From positions 1 to 46,979 of the IMG/VR virus record IMGVR_UViG_3300045996_001067: a stretch of DNA of 46,979 nucleotides; one strand, 5' to 3'. The DNA is from a virus. The position numbers and the translations under genes are program-made. Below are positions 33,793-42,114 of this stretch, piece after piece; position 1 is the stretch's first letter; each line of letters begins with the position of its first letter. The notes below the pieces were generated by a model. That model was not told the origin of the DNA. It saw only the letters and a program-made list of their open reading frames with translations, and did not search any database.

Positions 33793-36738
33793 ATGGCGAT
33801 CATCAGCATCGACTCGGGGAACCACGGGGCGTTCTCCACGTCGGGCGGCATCTACTCGGTCGTCGGCGCGACGCCGGGGCGCGACACGACGACCGTGCGG
33901 GCGGGCGAGCCTTGCTCGGTGCTGTTCGACGCGATCAACGAGTACCTGCGGCGCACCGCGCTGGCGTTCGGCACGATCTCGCTCGGCAGCGCCGCCCGTA
34001 TGCCGTCGCTCCCGGCCTCCACCGCCCAGTCGATCTGCATGGCGACCGACGGCGCGACCATCGTCGAGCTGCGGGTGCGCTCCGACGGGAAGCTGGCGAT
34101 CTGGATCGGCGGCTCCGAGTATGTCGCCAGCGCCTCCGCGGTGATCTCCGCCGCCACCTGGTACTGGCTCTCCCTGTTCGTCGACATGTCCACGAACCCG
34201 TGGCGGATCAAGGCGGCCGTCGACGAGACGGAAGTGATCTCGACGACGGTCGGGCTGGCAGGCACCAGCCCCTCGATCTACGGCTGGGGCAACGCTACCT
34301 CCGACGCTGTCAATCAGTCGTGCATGGTGGCGGCGATCGACCACACGCCGGAGCTGCTCCCGAAGTACAAGATCCGGGCGTTCCTCCCGAACGGCGTCGG
34401 CAGCCACAACCTCGACGCCTCCCCGTCGGATCACTTCGAGAAGATCGTGAGCGGCTCGCCGACCGCCCTGACGTCCGCGGAGACGGACTCCTGGCAGACG
34501 ATGGACGACGTGCCGATCTTCGCCGACGAGGACGGCGTGCAGGTGAAGGCGGGAGGCACCGCCACCCAGTACCTCGACCCGGACGGCAACGGCACCGCGA
34601 CCGCCTGGACGAACACGTGGACGAACGTCGACGATGCTGTCAGGCAGCCGACGACGCCGGGGGCTGACGCGATCACGACCGGCACCGACGAGGCGTCGGA
34701 GACGCTCACGTTCGAGACGGGCACCTACGTCTCCGGCGGCACCTACCGGCTGTGGGTGTACGGCGGAGCCGGGACGAAGCGCGCGATCGACGTCGCCTAC
34801 TCGGTGAACGGGTCGGATCCCGGCACCGGACACGCGAGCCGCGCCGAGCTGACCCGTGACGCGACGCTCCAGTGGCACTCCCGCGACCTGACGATCACGT
34901 CGCAGGCTGAGCTGGACGCGCTGCGGGTGCAGCTGATCTGCAACGCGACCGCCGGGGGTGGTGGTGCGGGCATCGCCGACGTCCGCTGCGTCTACCTGGA
35001 GATCCCCGGCTCCGAGACGCAGCCGTCGAACCTCCTCTATGCCGAGTACGAGGTCGCCAACACGACGGACGGTGACCCGGTCGCTGTTAGCGGTGTCGCC
35101 ACCCTGAAGGTCGCCTCCGGGGTCGGCTCGAACAGCATCACCGTCAAGGCGGAGATCGGCGCTACGTCCAACAACATCGCCAACGGCGCCAGTGTCGGAT
35201 CCGCCAACAGCTTCCAGAAGGCGACGTGGGGGGTGTCCCCCTCCCAGACCGACTTCAACGCCGCCAAGGTCAGGTTCGGCTTCACCAACGACGCCTCCCC
35301 GGCGCCGAAGATGATCGCCTTCCAGCTGGAGGCGATTTTCAGTGACTCCGGCCCCGCCCCCGTCACGTTCGCCGCCAGCCCCGCCGGGGCCGCCAGCGTC
35401 GCCGTCGCGAACGCCGTCACGCGGGCACTGTCCGCAGCGGCCGCCGGGGTCGCCGCCGTCCAGGCAGCGATCGCCCGCCTCCGCAGCGTCGGGGCGGCCG
35501 CCTCCGGCCAGGCGACCGTCAGCGCAGACGTCACCCGCACCCGTGCCGTCTCCACTCCCGTCCAGGGGGCCGCCACCGTCGACGTCGCGCTCACCGTCAC
35601 CGCGGGAGGGGGCCTCGTCACCTTCGACGCCGCCGTCTCGGGACAGGCGACCGTGGCGGCGGGCCTCGGCAGGACGCTCCCGCTCTCCTCCGCGATCACC
35701 GGGCAGACGTCGGTGGCGCTCGCGCTCGCGCGCAGCCGCCCGCTCGACTCGACGGTAGCGGGGCAGGCGTCCGTCTCCTCCGTCTTCGCCCGGCAGCGCG
35801 CGCTCGAAGCGGCGGTCACCGGGCAGGCTGCGATCACCGCGGCGTTCGCCCGGCTCGTGTCGCTCTCCGCGGAGGTCGCCCCCTCGGTCATCCTGTCGGG
35901 CGAGGGCATCGTCGGCGGCTTCCTGGTGGGGGAAACCACCGGGGGCGCGATCGTCCTGGTGGATCTCGACGTCACGCCCGCAGGTGGCGGCCTCGTCACG
36001 TTCACCGCCAGCGTGGCCGGGCAGGCGTCCGTCGCGGTTCCCCTCTCCGGCATCCGGGCACTCGTGGTGCCTGTCTCTGGCGCAGGCACGATCGCCGCCA
36101 GCAGCCTCCGCACCCGCGGCCTCTCCGCCAGCGTCGCAGGTCAGGCGTCGGTAGCCGCTGCGCTCGTGCGGCTCCTCAGCCTCGCCGCCTCCCCGCACGG
36201 CGTCGCCACCGTCGCTGTCGCGCAGGCCCGCGTCAGGGAGCTTCAGGCGGCGGTCGCGGCCGCCGGGAACGTCAGCGTCTCCATTCTCACGCTGGGAAGC
36301 CTCGTCACCTTCGCCGCTAGCGTCACCGGCCAGGCGACCCTCACCGTGGCGGCAGGCCCGATCCGCGGTGTGTCCGCGAGCGTGGCGGGCCAGGCGACCG
36401 TCGCCGCCGTCAACGCCGCCCGGCGCGGCATGGCCGCCAGCGTCGCAGGGCAGGCGTCCATCGGCGTCGTCCTCGGCCGCAGGATGCCGCTCGCCGCGGC
36501 CGTCACCGGACAGGCCAACATCGTCGCGGCTCTCTCCCGGATCATCCCGCCGCTGCTGATCCCCTCGGTCTGCGACGACGTCACCCTCGTGGCGGCTGTC
36601 GAGGATGCGCTGACGCTCAACGGGATCTCCTGCGACGACGTCACTCTCACCGTTGCCACCCTCGAAGACGACCTGCCGCTGGTATCCGCCGCGTGCGACA
36701 CTATGGTGCTGGTGGCGGGCGAAACGGAGGAGAGCTAA
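33793..36738 (+). CDS. Large virion protein with lectin-like head and 20-residue GQA repeats
   Basis: A 981-aa protein from ATG 33793. The first 190 residues (FSTSGGIYSVVGATPGRDTTTVRAGEP ... SQSICMATDGATIVELRVRSDGKLAIW ... WYWLSLFVDMS) look like a LamG/concanavalin-type sandwich. A second beta-rich domain follows (YRLWVYGGAGTKRAIDVAYSVNG). From about residue 510 the chain becomes tandem units of the form LxAxVxGQAxVxxAxARxRx with 20-residue spacing. The last 60 residues hold a cysteine-containing motif repeated three times (CDDVTLV, CDDVTLT, CDTMVLV). Probably a receptor-binding or particle-surface protein; the tailspike follows. Confidence 0.65.
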   Translation: MAIISIDSGNHGAFSTSGGIYSVVGATPGRDTTTVRAGEPCSVLFDAINEYLRRTALAFGTISLGSAARMPSLPASTAQSICMATDGATIVELRVRSDGKLAIWIGGSEYVASASAVISAATWYWLSLFVDMSTNPWRIKAAVDETEVISTTVGLAGTSPSIYGWGNATSDAVNQSCMVAAIDHTPELLPKYKIRAFLPNGVGSHNLDASPSDHFEKIVSGSPTALTSAETDSWQTMDDVPIFADEDGVQVKAGGTATQYLDPDGNGTATAWTNTWTNVDDAVRQPTTPGADAITTGTDEASETLTFETGTYVSGGTYRLWVYGGAGTKRAIDVAYSVNGSDPGTGHASRAELTRDATLQWHSRDLTITSQAELDALRVQLICNATAGGGGAGIADVRCVYLEIPGSETQPSNLLYAEYEVANTTDGDPVAVSGVATLKVASGVGSNSITVKAEIGATSNNIANGASVGSANSFQKATWGVSPSQTDFNAAKVRFGFTNDASPAPKMIAFQLEAIFSDSGPAPVTFAASPAGAASVAVANAVTRALSAAAAGVAAVQAAIARLRSVGAAASGQATVSADVTRTRAVSTPVQGAATVDVALTVTAGGGLVTFDAAVSGQATVAAGLGRTLPLSSAITGQTSVALALARSRPLDSTVAGQASVSSVFARQRALEAAVTGQAAITAAFARLVSLSAEVAPSVILSGEGIVGGFLVGETTGGAIVLVDLDVTPAGGGLVTFTASVAGQASVAVPLSGIRALVVPVSGAGTIAASSLRTRGLSASVAGQASVAAALVRLLSLAASPHGVATVAVAQARVRELQAAVAAAGNVSVSILTLGSLVTFAASVTGQATLTVAAGPIRGVSASVAGQATVAAVNAARRGMAASVAGQASIGVVLGRRMPLAAAVTGQANIVAALSRIIPPLLIPSVCDDVTLVAAVEDALTLNGISCDDVTLTVATLEDDLPLVSAACDTMVLVAGETEES
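35621..36560 (+). repeat. Tandem 60-bp (20-codon) coding repeats
   Basis: At least six consecutive in-phase 20-codon units are clear: three around 35680-35870 and three around 36375-36555, each with the core GQA(T/S)V preceded by V(A/T) and followed by an Arg. Intervening units are degenerate. Region limits are approximate. Confidence 0.7.
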
Positions 36739-38219
36739 TGGCGCGTCCGTACGCGCGTACGACGTGGGTTGACGACTCTACCCCCGTCGACGCCGCCCAC
36801 CTGAACAACATCGAGGAGACGATCGAGCTGCTCGACGACGACCTGGCCGCCTTGGAGGCAGGAGGCGCTGGAGGCCCGCGCGGCTGGGTCGACGTCAAGG
36901 ACTACGGGGCGGCCGGGGACGGCTCCACCGATGACACCGCGGCGGTGAACGCGGCCATTCAGGCGCTGCTGACGCTCGGCCGGAGCGTCCTCTACTTCCC
37001 GCAGGGCAACTACCGTCTCGCGACCGGCGGGCATGTCCTCCACGACGGCGTCAAGCTGCTCGGTGACGGGATCGGCTCCACCATCATCGTCTGCGAGGCG
37101 AACGCCAGCGCGTTCATCTACGGGCCGGAGACGCAGCCGTACACCCAGGAGCGGGGCAGCTGCGAGGGGATCTGGTTCATGGGCAACACCGGGGCCAGCT
37201 GTGTCGCCCTGGAGATCCGCGGTAGCTGGGGCTACACGATCCGGGATTGCAACTTCGGCAACTACAACGGCGGCCCCGGCCGGTTCACGAACGGCGCGGC
37301 GATCTGGGCGAACAGCAGCGCGTCCGGCCACTGGGTCGAGGGGTTGACGCTCCAGCAGGTCAACATCGGCTACTGCAAGACCGCGATCCGCTTCTCCCGC
37401 GCGACCGGCACGACGTCGGACGCCAAGTCGTTCGCCTACCTGCGGATCGACAACACGAACATCAACCTGGGCGCCGACCAGACGGGGATCGACTTCGGCG
37501 GCTCGACCGGCATGGAGGTCGGCACCTACTCGGCCCGGATCAACGTCCACTACTGGATGGACGGCAACAACGCCTGCGCCTTCCACCTGAAGAACACCTG
37601 CTGGGTCAACAAGGACGTCGACATCGACGTGAACCTGGAGTCCATGCAGGGCGCTACCCACACCGGCATGGTGCGGCTGAAGACCGACTCGGGCGCGACC
37701 AGCGCGACCGTCTTCCGGGTGCGCGGCTGGTTCGGGCATGACATGGGCACCGGCACGGTCGTCGACTCGCTCGGCGGCAGCCCGAAGATTCAGGTCACCC
37801 AGCTCTACCAGGGGAACCTCGACCGTCCCGGCACCGCCCTCGACGCGGCCGCCCACCACGACCACGCCGGGGTCGGATTCAGCGTCAGCGCGAACCGCGT
37901 CACCACGCACCTGTGGGGCTACAGCAACGCCAACTCGCCCGCCGTCGTCGTCTCCCGCCGTCCGTTCGCCACGAACCCCGGCGCGGCGTTCGACGCGGAC
38001 GCGAACGCGATCGGCTTCTTCTCCTGGGACGGCACCCGCCCGTACTTCGCGCTCGGCACGCCGACGACGCACGTGAGGATCCTCACCGGCACCGGCACCC
38101 CGGAGGGTGTGGTCACCGCTCCCGTAGGCTCTCTGTTCCTTCGCCAGGACGGCGCTGCGACGACCACCCTGTACGTGAAGACGTCCGGCACCGGCAACAC
38201 CGGCTGGACGGCCAAGTAG
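36738..38219 (+). CDS. Tailspike with pectate-lyase-type beta-helix
   Basis: A 493-aa protein from ATG 36738, with GGAGGAGAGCTA upstream; the start overlaps the previous stop (TAATG). RTTWVDDSTPVDAAHLNNIEETI is an attachment-type head. VKDYGAAGDGSTDDTAAVNAAIQALL is the signature of the Pectate_lyase_3 family, followed by Gly-rich beta-helix sequence. The end (GSLFLRQDGAATTTLYVKTSGTGNTGW) is a common small fibre tip domain. Such proteins bind or cut surface polysaccharide and decide host range. Confidence 0.85.
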   Translation: MARPYARTTWVDDSTPVDAAHLNNIEETIELLDDDLAALEAGGAGGPRGWVDVKDYGAAGDGSTDDTAAVNAAIQALLTLGRSVLYFPQGNYRLATGGHVLHDGVKLLGDGIGSTIIVCEANASAFIYGPETQPYTQERGSCEGIWFMGNTGASCVALEIRGSWGYTIRDCNFGNYNGGPGRFTNGAAIWANSSASGHWVEGLTLQQVNIGYCKTAIRFSRATGTTSDAKSFAYLRIDNTNINLGADQTGIDFGGSTGMEVGTYSARINVHYWMDGNNACAFHLKNTCWVNKDVDIDVNLESMQGATHTGMVRLKTDSGATSATVFRVRGWFGHDMGTGTVVDSLGGSPKIQVTQLYQGNLDRPGTALDAAAHHDHAGVGFSVSANRVTTHLWGYSNANSPAVVVSRRPFATNPGAAFDADANAIGFFSWDGTRPYFALGTPTTHVRILTGTGTPEGVVTAPVGSLFLRQDGAATTTLYVKTSGTGNTGWTAK

Positions 38220-38222
38220 AGT
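38217..38222 (+). promoter_or_regulatory. Candidate -10 overlapping the tailspike stop
   Basis: TAGAGT, 6 nt, then ATG 38229, with no ribosome site. The TAG is also the tailspike stop codon, so chance is a real alternative. Confidence 0.3.
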
Positions 38223-38228
38223 GGACGC

Positions 38229-38930
38229 ATGAATCGCGGTGAGCTGGTCAAGAGGGTCAGCCGTCTGCTCGGGATGGGGGCGGATCCCACTCACGGCTCC
38301 GACGACCTGGAGCTGCTCCAGGATCTCGCGGACGAGGCGATCAAGGACATCCTCGCGCGCACCCGCTTGCAGGTGCGCTGCGTCGACATCACCCTCACCG
38401 AGGGGCAGGACGAGTACGAGCTGGGCGACGACGTCCTCCAGCTGCACACGCTCACCCGTGGCGACAAGGAGCTGACCGAGTACATGGCCGGGGACGTCGG
38501 CCGCTCCGGCTCCTACACGTACGGGGTGGTCGGCTACAACCGGCTCGTCCTCGGCTGGTCGCCCACCAGCGAGGAGAGCGGGCTGGAGCTGAAGGCGTGG
38601 TACACCCGCCAGCCGACGCCGATGACTGACGACGCGCACGACCCGTCGGACGCGGTCTACGGCGGCGTCCCCGTCGAGTTCCACCAGGCGATCGTCAACT
38701 ACATGGCGTGGCACGCCGCTGACGTCGTCGGTGACGCTGGCTCCGGCCGCGGCGAGAAGTACCGGATCCTCTACGAGGGCCAGGACGGTCAGGGCCTGAT
38801 GGGCAGCAACATCGGGAAGATCCGGTTGGCGATCAACCGACGGGCGAAGTCCGGCAGCTCCCGCGCACGCCTGCCGCGGGCGGGGACGATCGGGATCATC
38901 GACGTCGACCGCGACTACTTCAGGGGGTAG
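38229..38930 (+). CDS. Head-to-tail adaptor-like protein
   Basis: A 233-aa protein from ATG 38229. Helical N-terminus (NRGELVKRVSRLLGMGADPTHGSDDLELLQDLADEAIKDILART), a beta-rich centre (VRCVDITLTEGQDEYELGDDVLQLHTLTRG), then VPVEFHQAIVNYMAWHAADVVGD. This plan is common in podovirus adaptors that sit under the portal (P22 gp4/T7 gp11-like). The call rests on layout and on the gp10-like gene next to it. Confidence 0.6.
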   Translation: MNRGELVKRVSRLLGMGADPTHGSDDLELLQDLADEAIKDILARTRLQVRCVDITLTEGQDEYELGDDVLQLHTLTRGDKELTEYMAGDVGRSGSYTYGVVGYNRLVLGWSPTSEESGLELKAWYTRQPTPMTDDAHDPSDAVYGGVPVEFHQAIVNYMAWHAADVVGDAGSGRGEKYRILYEGQDGQGLMGSNIGKIRLAINRRAKSGSSRARLPRAGTIGIIDVDRDYFRG

Positions 38931-38933
38931 CTC

Positions 38934-40421
38934 GTGGCCGACATCGTGACCCTGTGGCGCGAGAGCAGGGGGATCCACCAGGACGCCGGGCGCGACCGTG
39001 TGCCGGTCGGCAGTGTCTGGGACATGATCGACTTCGTCCCGCGCCTGCTGGGCGCACCGATCCGCGGCCGGGGAGGCTGGAAGTACCACTCGGGCGCCCT
39101 GGGTGGCGCACCGACTGCGATGATCTACGCGCCGTACAAGGGCGGCGCGCGCCTGCTCGCCCTGTACGGAACCACGCTCGTCGACGTCACTACGGTAGGG
39201 TCGGCGGCAGTCGCGGTCGGCGGCGGCGTGGTCGCCTCCAACACGAACCCGCTGTTCCACCGCGACCGGGTGATCATCCCGGCGGCCGACGGTGCAACCG
39301 CAGCGTCGATCGTCACCTACAACGGGACGGTCTTCACGGGCGCGGCAGCCCCGGTGTCAGCCCTGAAGGGCCGCTACGGCACCGTCTTCAAGGACAGGAC
39401 GATCCTCGCGAACGCCGTCGGGGAGGAGACGACCGTCGCTTTCTCGAAGCCGGGTGACCCGACCGTCGCCTGGGACGCTCTCTCGCTGATCCGTACGTCC
39501 CTGCCGGTCACCGGCCTCGCGGCCCAGCGCAACCAGATCCTCGCCTTCCACGAGGGGTCGGTCGAGCGGATCCGCGGCACTTCCCCGCCTGACTCGTCCG
39601 CCTCCGACCCGACCGGCGACATGATCCTCGACTCCCTGTTCGACCGCGCAGGCTGCTACGACTCCCGCTCGATCGCTCTCTGGCAGGACAACGTCGTGTT
39701 CGCCGACGGCCGCGGCGTCCATATCACGGACGGGGCGATCGTCCGCAACATGGTGAGCCAGGGCGGCATCGAGTCCCTCTGGCGCTGGTACTTCTCCGGC
39801 GACCCGTCGCGCGGTGCGGTCGTCTCGCTCGCCGCCGGGATCTTCCGTGACCTGTACATCGTCACGATGCGGAACGTCAGCGGCCCGCCGATCACGTTCG
39901 TCTGCGACATCCCCACCCGCCAGTGGTACAGGCTCTCGAACATCGACGCGGCCGCCTTCGCCTTCAGCCTCGGCGCGAGCGAGAAGCTGTGGGGCGGCGA
40001 CGTGGCAGCGCAGCGGGTCGTCGACCTGTCCGCCATGTACGCGCCCGACCGCACCGTCACCCAGGTCGACGCGGACGGCACCGCGGTGTTGCCGGTCATG
40101 GAGACGGGGTGGACGCGCTTCGGCAAGGGGCAGGAGGGGCTGAAGCGGTTTAACGACGTCTTCCTCAGCTTCGAGACGGGAGAGACGTCGACGGTGAAGG
40201 CGATCCGCCTCTCGTTCCTGCACTCCCCCGCGAGCGACTCCCACTACCACACGATCGAGGACATCGCGCACGCCGCCGACTACAAGCGCGACCGGGTGAC
40301 GCTCGGCACCACCCTGTTCGGACTCGGCGCGAAGATCGAGGCGCTCGTGCCGACGAAGGATCTCCGCCTGTACGACATGGGCGTGCGGATGGAGACGCTG
40401 GAGGAGCATCGGCTGACGTGA
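38934..40421 (+). CDS. Tail nozzle/packaged-DNA stabilisation protein (P22 gp10-like)
   Basis: A 495-aa protein from GTG 38934. The chain is strand-rich with repeated short blades: LLALYGTTLVDVTTVG, RVIIPAADGATAASIVTYNGTVF, GRYGTVFKDRTILANA, NQILAFHEGSVERIRG, DNVVFADGRGVHITDG, FRDLYIVTMRN. This resembles the beta-propeller nozzle proteins of podoviruses; P22 gp10 has a similar length (472 aa). It would plug the tail after packaging. Confidence 0.65.
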   Translation: MADIVTLWRESRGIHQDAGRDRVPVGSVWDMIDFVPRLLGAPIRGRGGWKYHSGALGGAPTAMIYAPYKGGARLLALYGTTLVDVTTVGSAAVAVGGGVVASNTNPLFHRDRVIIPAADGATAASIVTYNGTVFTGAAAPVSALKGRYGTVFKDRTILANAVGEETTVAFSKPGDPTVAWDALSLIRTSLPVTGLAAQRNQILAFHEGSVERIRGTSPPDSSASDPTGDMILDSLFDRAGCYDSRSIALWQDNVVFADGRGVHITDGAIVRNMVSQGGIESLWRWYFSGDPSRGAVVSLAAGIFRDLYIVTMRNVSGPPITFVCDIPTRQWYRLSNIDAAAFAFSLGASEKLWGGDVAAQRVVDLSAMYAPDRTVTQVDADGTAVLPVMETGWTRFGKGQEGLKRFNDVFLSFETGETSTVKAIRLSFLHSPASDSHYHTIEDIAHAADYKRDRVTLGTTLFGLGAKIEALVPTKDLRLYDMGVRMETLEEHRLT

Positions 40422-41155
40422 GCAGCTTCAGGTACGGCAGCGACATGGACGCGGAGGACAACAGGCCGCTCTCCGACCGCGAGCGCAACCTGGTGAAACG
40501 GCTGTTCTCGGATCCGTTCGCGATCCCGATCGAGTTCAAGGCGTGGCTCGTCACCTACCTGGAGGGGAACCCGCCGCTGCTGACGACTGCGTCGATCTTC
40601 GGCTTCCGCTCCGCCGTCGCCCAGCAGATCGAGGCGCTGGAGACGGCCGACTTCCTGCCGGGGATGATGCTCGACTACGGTGGCGCGACCGACCCGGACT
40701 CGCACTGGCTGATCTGCGACGGCCGCACCCTCGACCGCACCACCTACGCGCTCCTGTACGGCGTCCTCGGTTTCGCCTACAGCCCCGTGCCTGGCGTCGA
40801 CCCTGGCGGCAACCTGTTCCACATCCCCGACTTCCGCGACCGGATCCCGATCGGCAAGGGATCCCAGACGGAGTCGAACGCGCTGGGGAAGCGGGCCGGG
40901 TCGCGGACGGTGGCGCTCTCGATCACCCACATGCCCGCCCACAACCACGGCGGCGGCAACCACTCCCACGCCTACAACGTGCAGGCGTTCCTGGCCGGGA
41001 CGGACACCGCGATGCGCCGCGACGTGGTCAACGCCGGGCAGGAGTCGGGCGCGATCGCCAACTCCGGCTCGGTCATCAACACCGAGGGAAGCGGCACCGC
41101 GCACGACAACATGCCGCCGACGCTGACGGCGAACAAGATCATCTACGTGGGCTGA
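40418..41155 (+). CDS. Tail collar-domain fibre protein
   Basis: A 245-aa protein from GTG 40418 (GTGA overlap). DFLPGMMLDYGG, HWLICDGRTLDRTTYALLYGVLG, NLFHIPDFRDRIPIGKG and the final HDNMPPTLTANKIIYVG are the marks of the phage tail collar domain (T4 gp12-like). The His-rich THMPAHNHGGGNHSHAY stretch may bind metal ions along a trimer axis, as in gp12. Probably a short host-binding fibre. Confidence 0.85.
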   Translation: MSSFRYGSDMDAEDNRPLSDRERNLVKRLFSDPFAIPIEFKAWLVTYLEGNPPLLTTASIFGFRSAVAQQIEALETADFLPGMMLDYGGATDPDSHWLICDGRTLDRTTYALLYGVLGFAYSPVPGVDPGGNLFHIPDFRDRIPIGKGSQTESNALGKRAGSRTVALSITHMPAHNHGGGNHSHAYNVQAFLAGTDTAMRRDVVNAGQESGAIANSGSVINTEGSGTAHDNMPPTLTANKIIYVG

Positions 41156-41171
41156 CGTCCTCGGCAGTAGC

Positions 41172-41177
41172 TACGCT
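41172..41177 (+). promoter_or_regulatory. Candidate leaderless promoter of the internal-protein genes
   Basis: TACGCT, TCCGGC, then GTG 41184. The TCCGGC-GTG context equals that at 11107-11121. A poor -35 (CTGACG) stands upstream at a 14-nt spacing. Confidence 0.5.
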
Positions 41178-41183
41178 TCCGGC

Positions 41184-42104
41184 GTGGCTTTCCTTCCGGC
41201 ACCGGGCGGGTCGAACAAGGGCCTCAGCGAGTGGGAGAAGCAGCTGCTCGCGCAGGTCGTGTCCGACCAGGGGTTCGCCCCCGTCATGCCGACCGCCGGG
41301 GCGCCGCCCGCACCGGGCGTGCCCGCCGGAACGTCGACCGGGGTGAAGGTGCCGGGAGAGGTCAGGATCCCCGGCGTCGACCCTGACTGGAACGCGCTGA
41401 TCGCAGGAGATCCGACGCTGATGCAGACGGAGGCCGACCTGGATCTGTTCGGCAACCGGCTGAACGAGGCGGCGCGCGCCGCGATCCGCAAGGCGGTCAT
41501 CGGCGCCGGGCTGATCCCGCAGGGCGCGACCGGCGACATCGACGCGGCCACGATCGAGGCGGCGAAGGCGAACCGCATGTCGGCCGCCGCCGAGCTGGAG
41601 TCGCAGCGCAACCGCGGCACCACCGACCTTCAGGCCGCTCTGGCGGCCCGCGGCATCCTCGACTCCGGCGCGCTCACCGGAGGGCAGCAGCGGATTCAGG
41701 AGGGCTACGAGAAGGGCACCACGAGCATCCTGAACCAGCTGCTCGACCTGATCTCCGGCGTGGAGAGCGACCGCACCGAGCAGGACTTCAGCCTCCGCCA
41801 GCAGCGCGCCGCGATGCGCCAGGCTGCGGCGCAGCGGATCTTCGCCGACCCCCGCTACCAGCAGGGAGGCTCGTCGACCGCGAAGCTGGATCCCGGCTCC
41901 GGCCTGTACGTCACCGCAGACGGCCGCTGGTACGACGTGAACGGCAACCGGGTGAACCCGCCGGGCGCGGGCGCACCGCAGGTCGCGGCGTCCATGAGCT
42001 ACACGCCGCCGCCCGCCCCCTCGTACCAGCCCGCTCCGGGCGCACCCGTCGTCTCCGACATCTACGGCGACGTCGGGTACAAGAAGCCGATCCTGATGTA
42101 CTAG
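41184..42104 (+). CDS. Putative internal virion protein
   Basis: A 306-aa protein from GTG 41184. Long helical, Ala/Gln/Arg-rich middle (RLNEAARAAIRKAVIGAGL ... ELESQRNRGTTDLQAALAARGILDSGALTGGQQRIQEGYEKG) and a Pro/Tyr-rich end. The phrase LAARGILDSGALTGGQQRIQ is typical of phage proteins encoded just before giant internal proteins. Probably ejected or located in the head core; inferred. Confidence 0.6.
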   Translation: MAFLPAPGGSNKGLSEWEKQLLAQVVSDQGFAPVMPTAGAPPAPGVPAGTSTGVKVPGEVRIPGVDPDWNALIAGDPTLMQTEADLDLFGNRLNEAARAAIRKAVIGAGLIPQGATGDIDAATIEAAKANRMSAAAELESQRNRGTTDLQAALAARGILDSGALTGGQQRIQEGYEKGTTSILNQLLDLISGVESDRTEQDFSLRQQRAAMRQAAAQRIFADPRYQQGGSSTAKLDPGSGLYVTADGRWYDVNGNRVNPPGAGAPQVAASMSYTPPPAPSYQPAPGAPVVSDIYGDVGYKKPILMY

Positions 42105-42114
42105 GAGGGCGACC

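Noticed and set aside
35621-36560. 60-bp repeats as CRISPR or non-coding tandem repeats
   Set aside because: They keep the reading frame and encode a regular 20-residue protein motif.
38618-38632. Extra copy of the TGACTGACG core in the adaptor gene
   Set aside because: It lies within coding sequence with no hairpin, ribosome site or gene boundary; treated as chance.
36735-39260. 841-codon leftward open frame opposite the tailspike and adaptor
   Set aside because: Antisense shadow of high third-position GC; the plus strand carries clear tailspike motifs.
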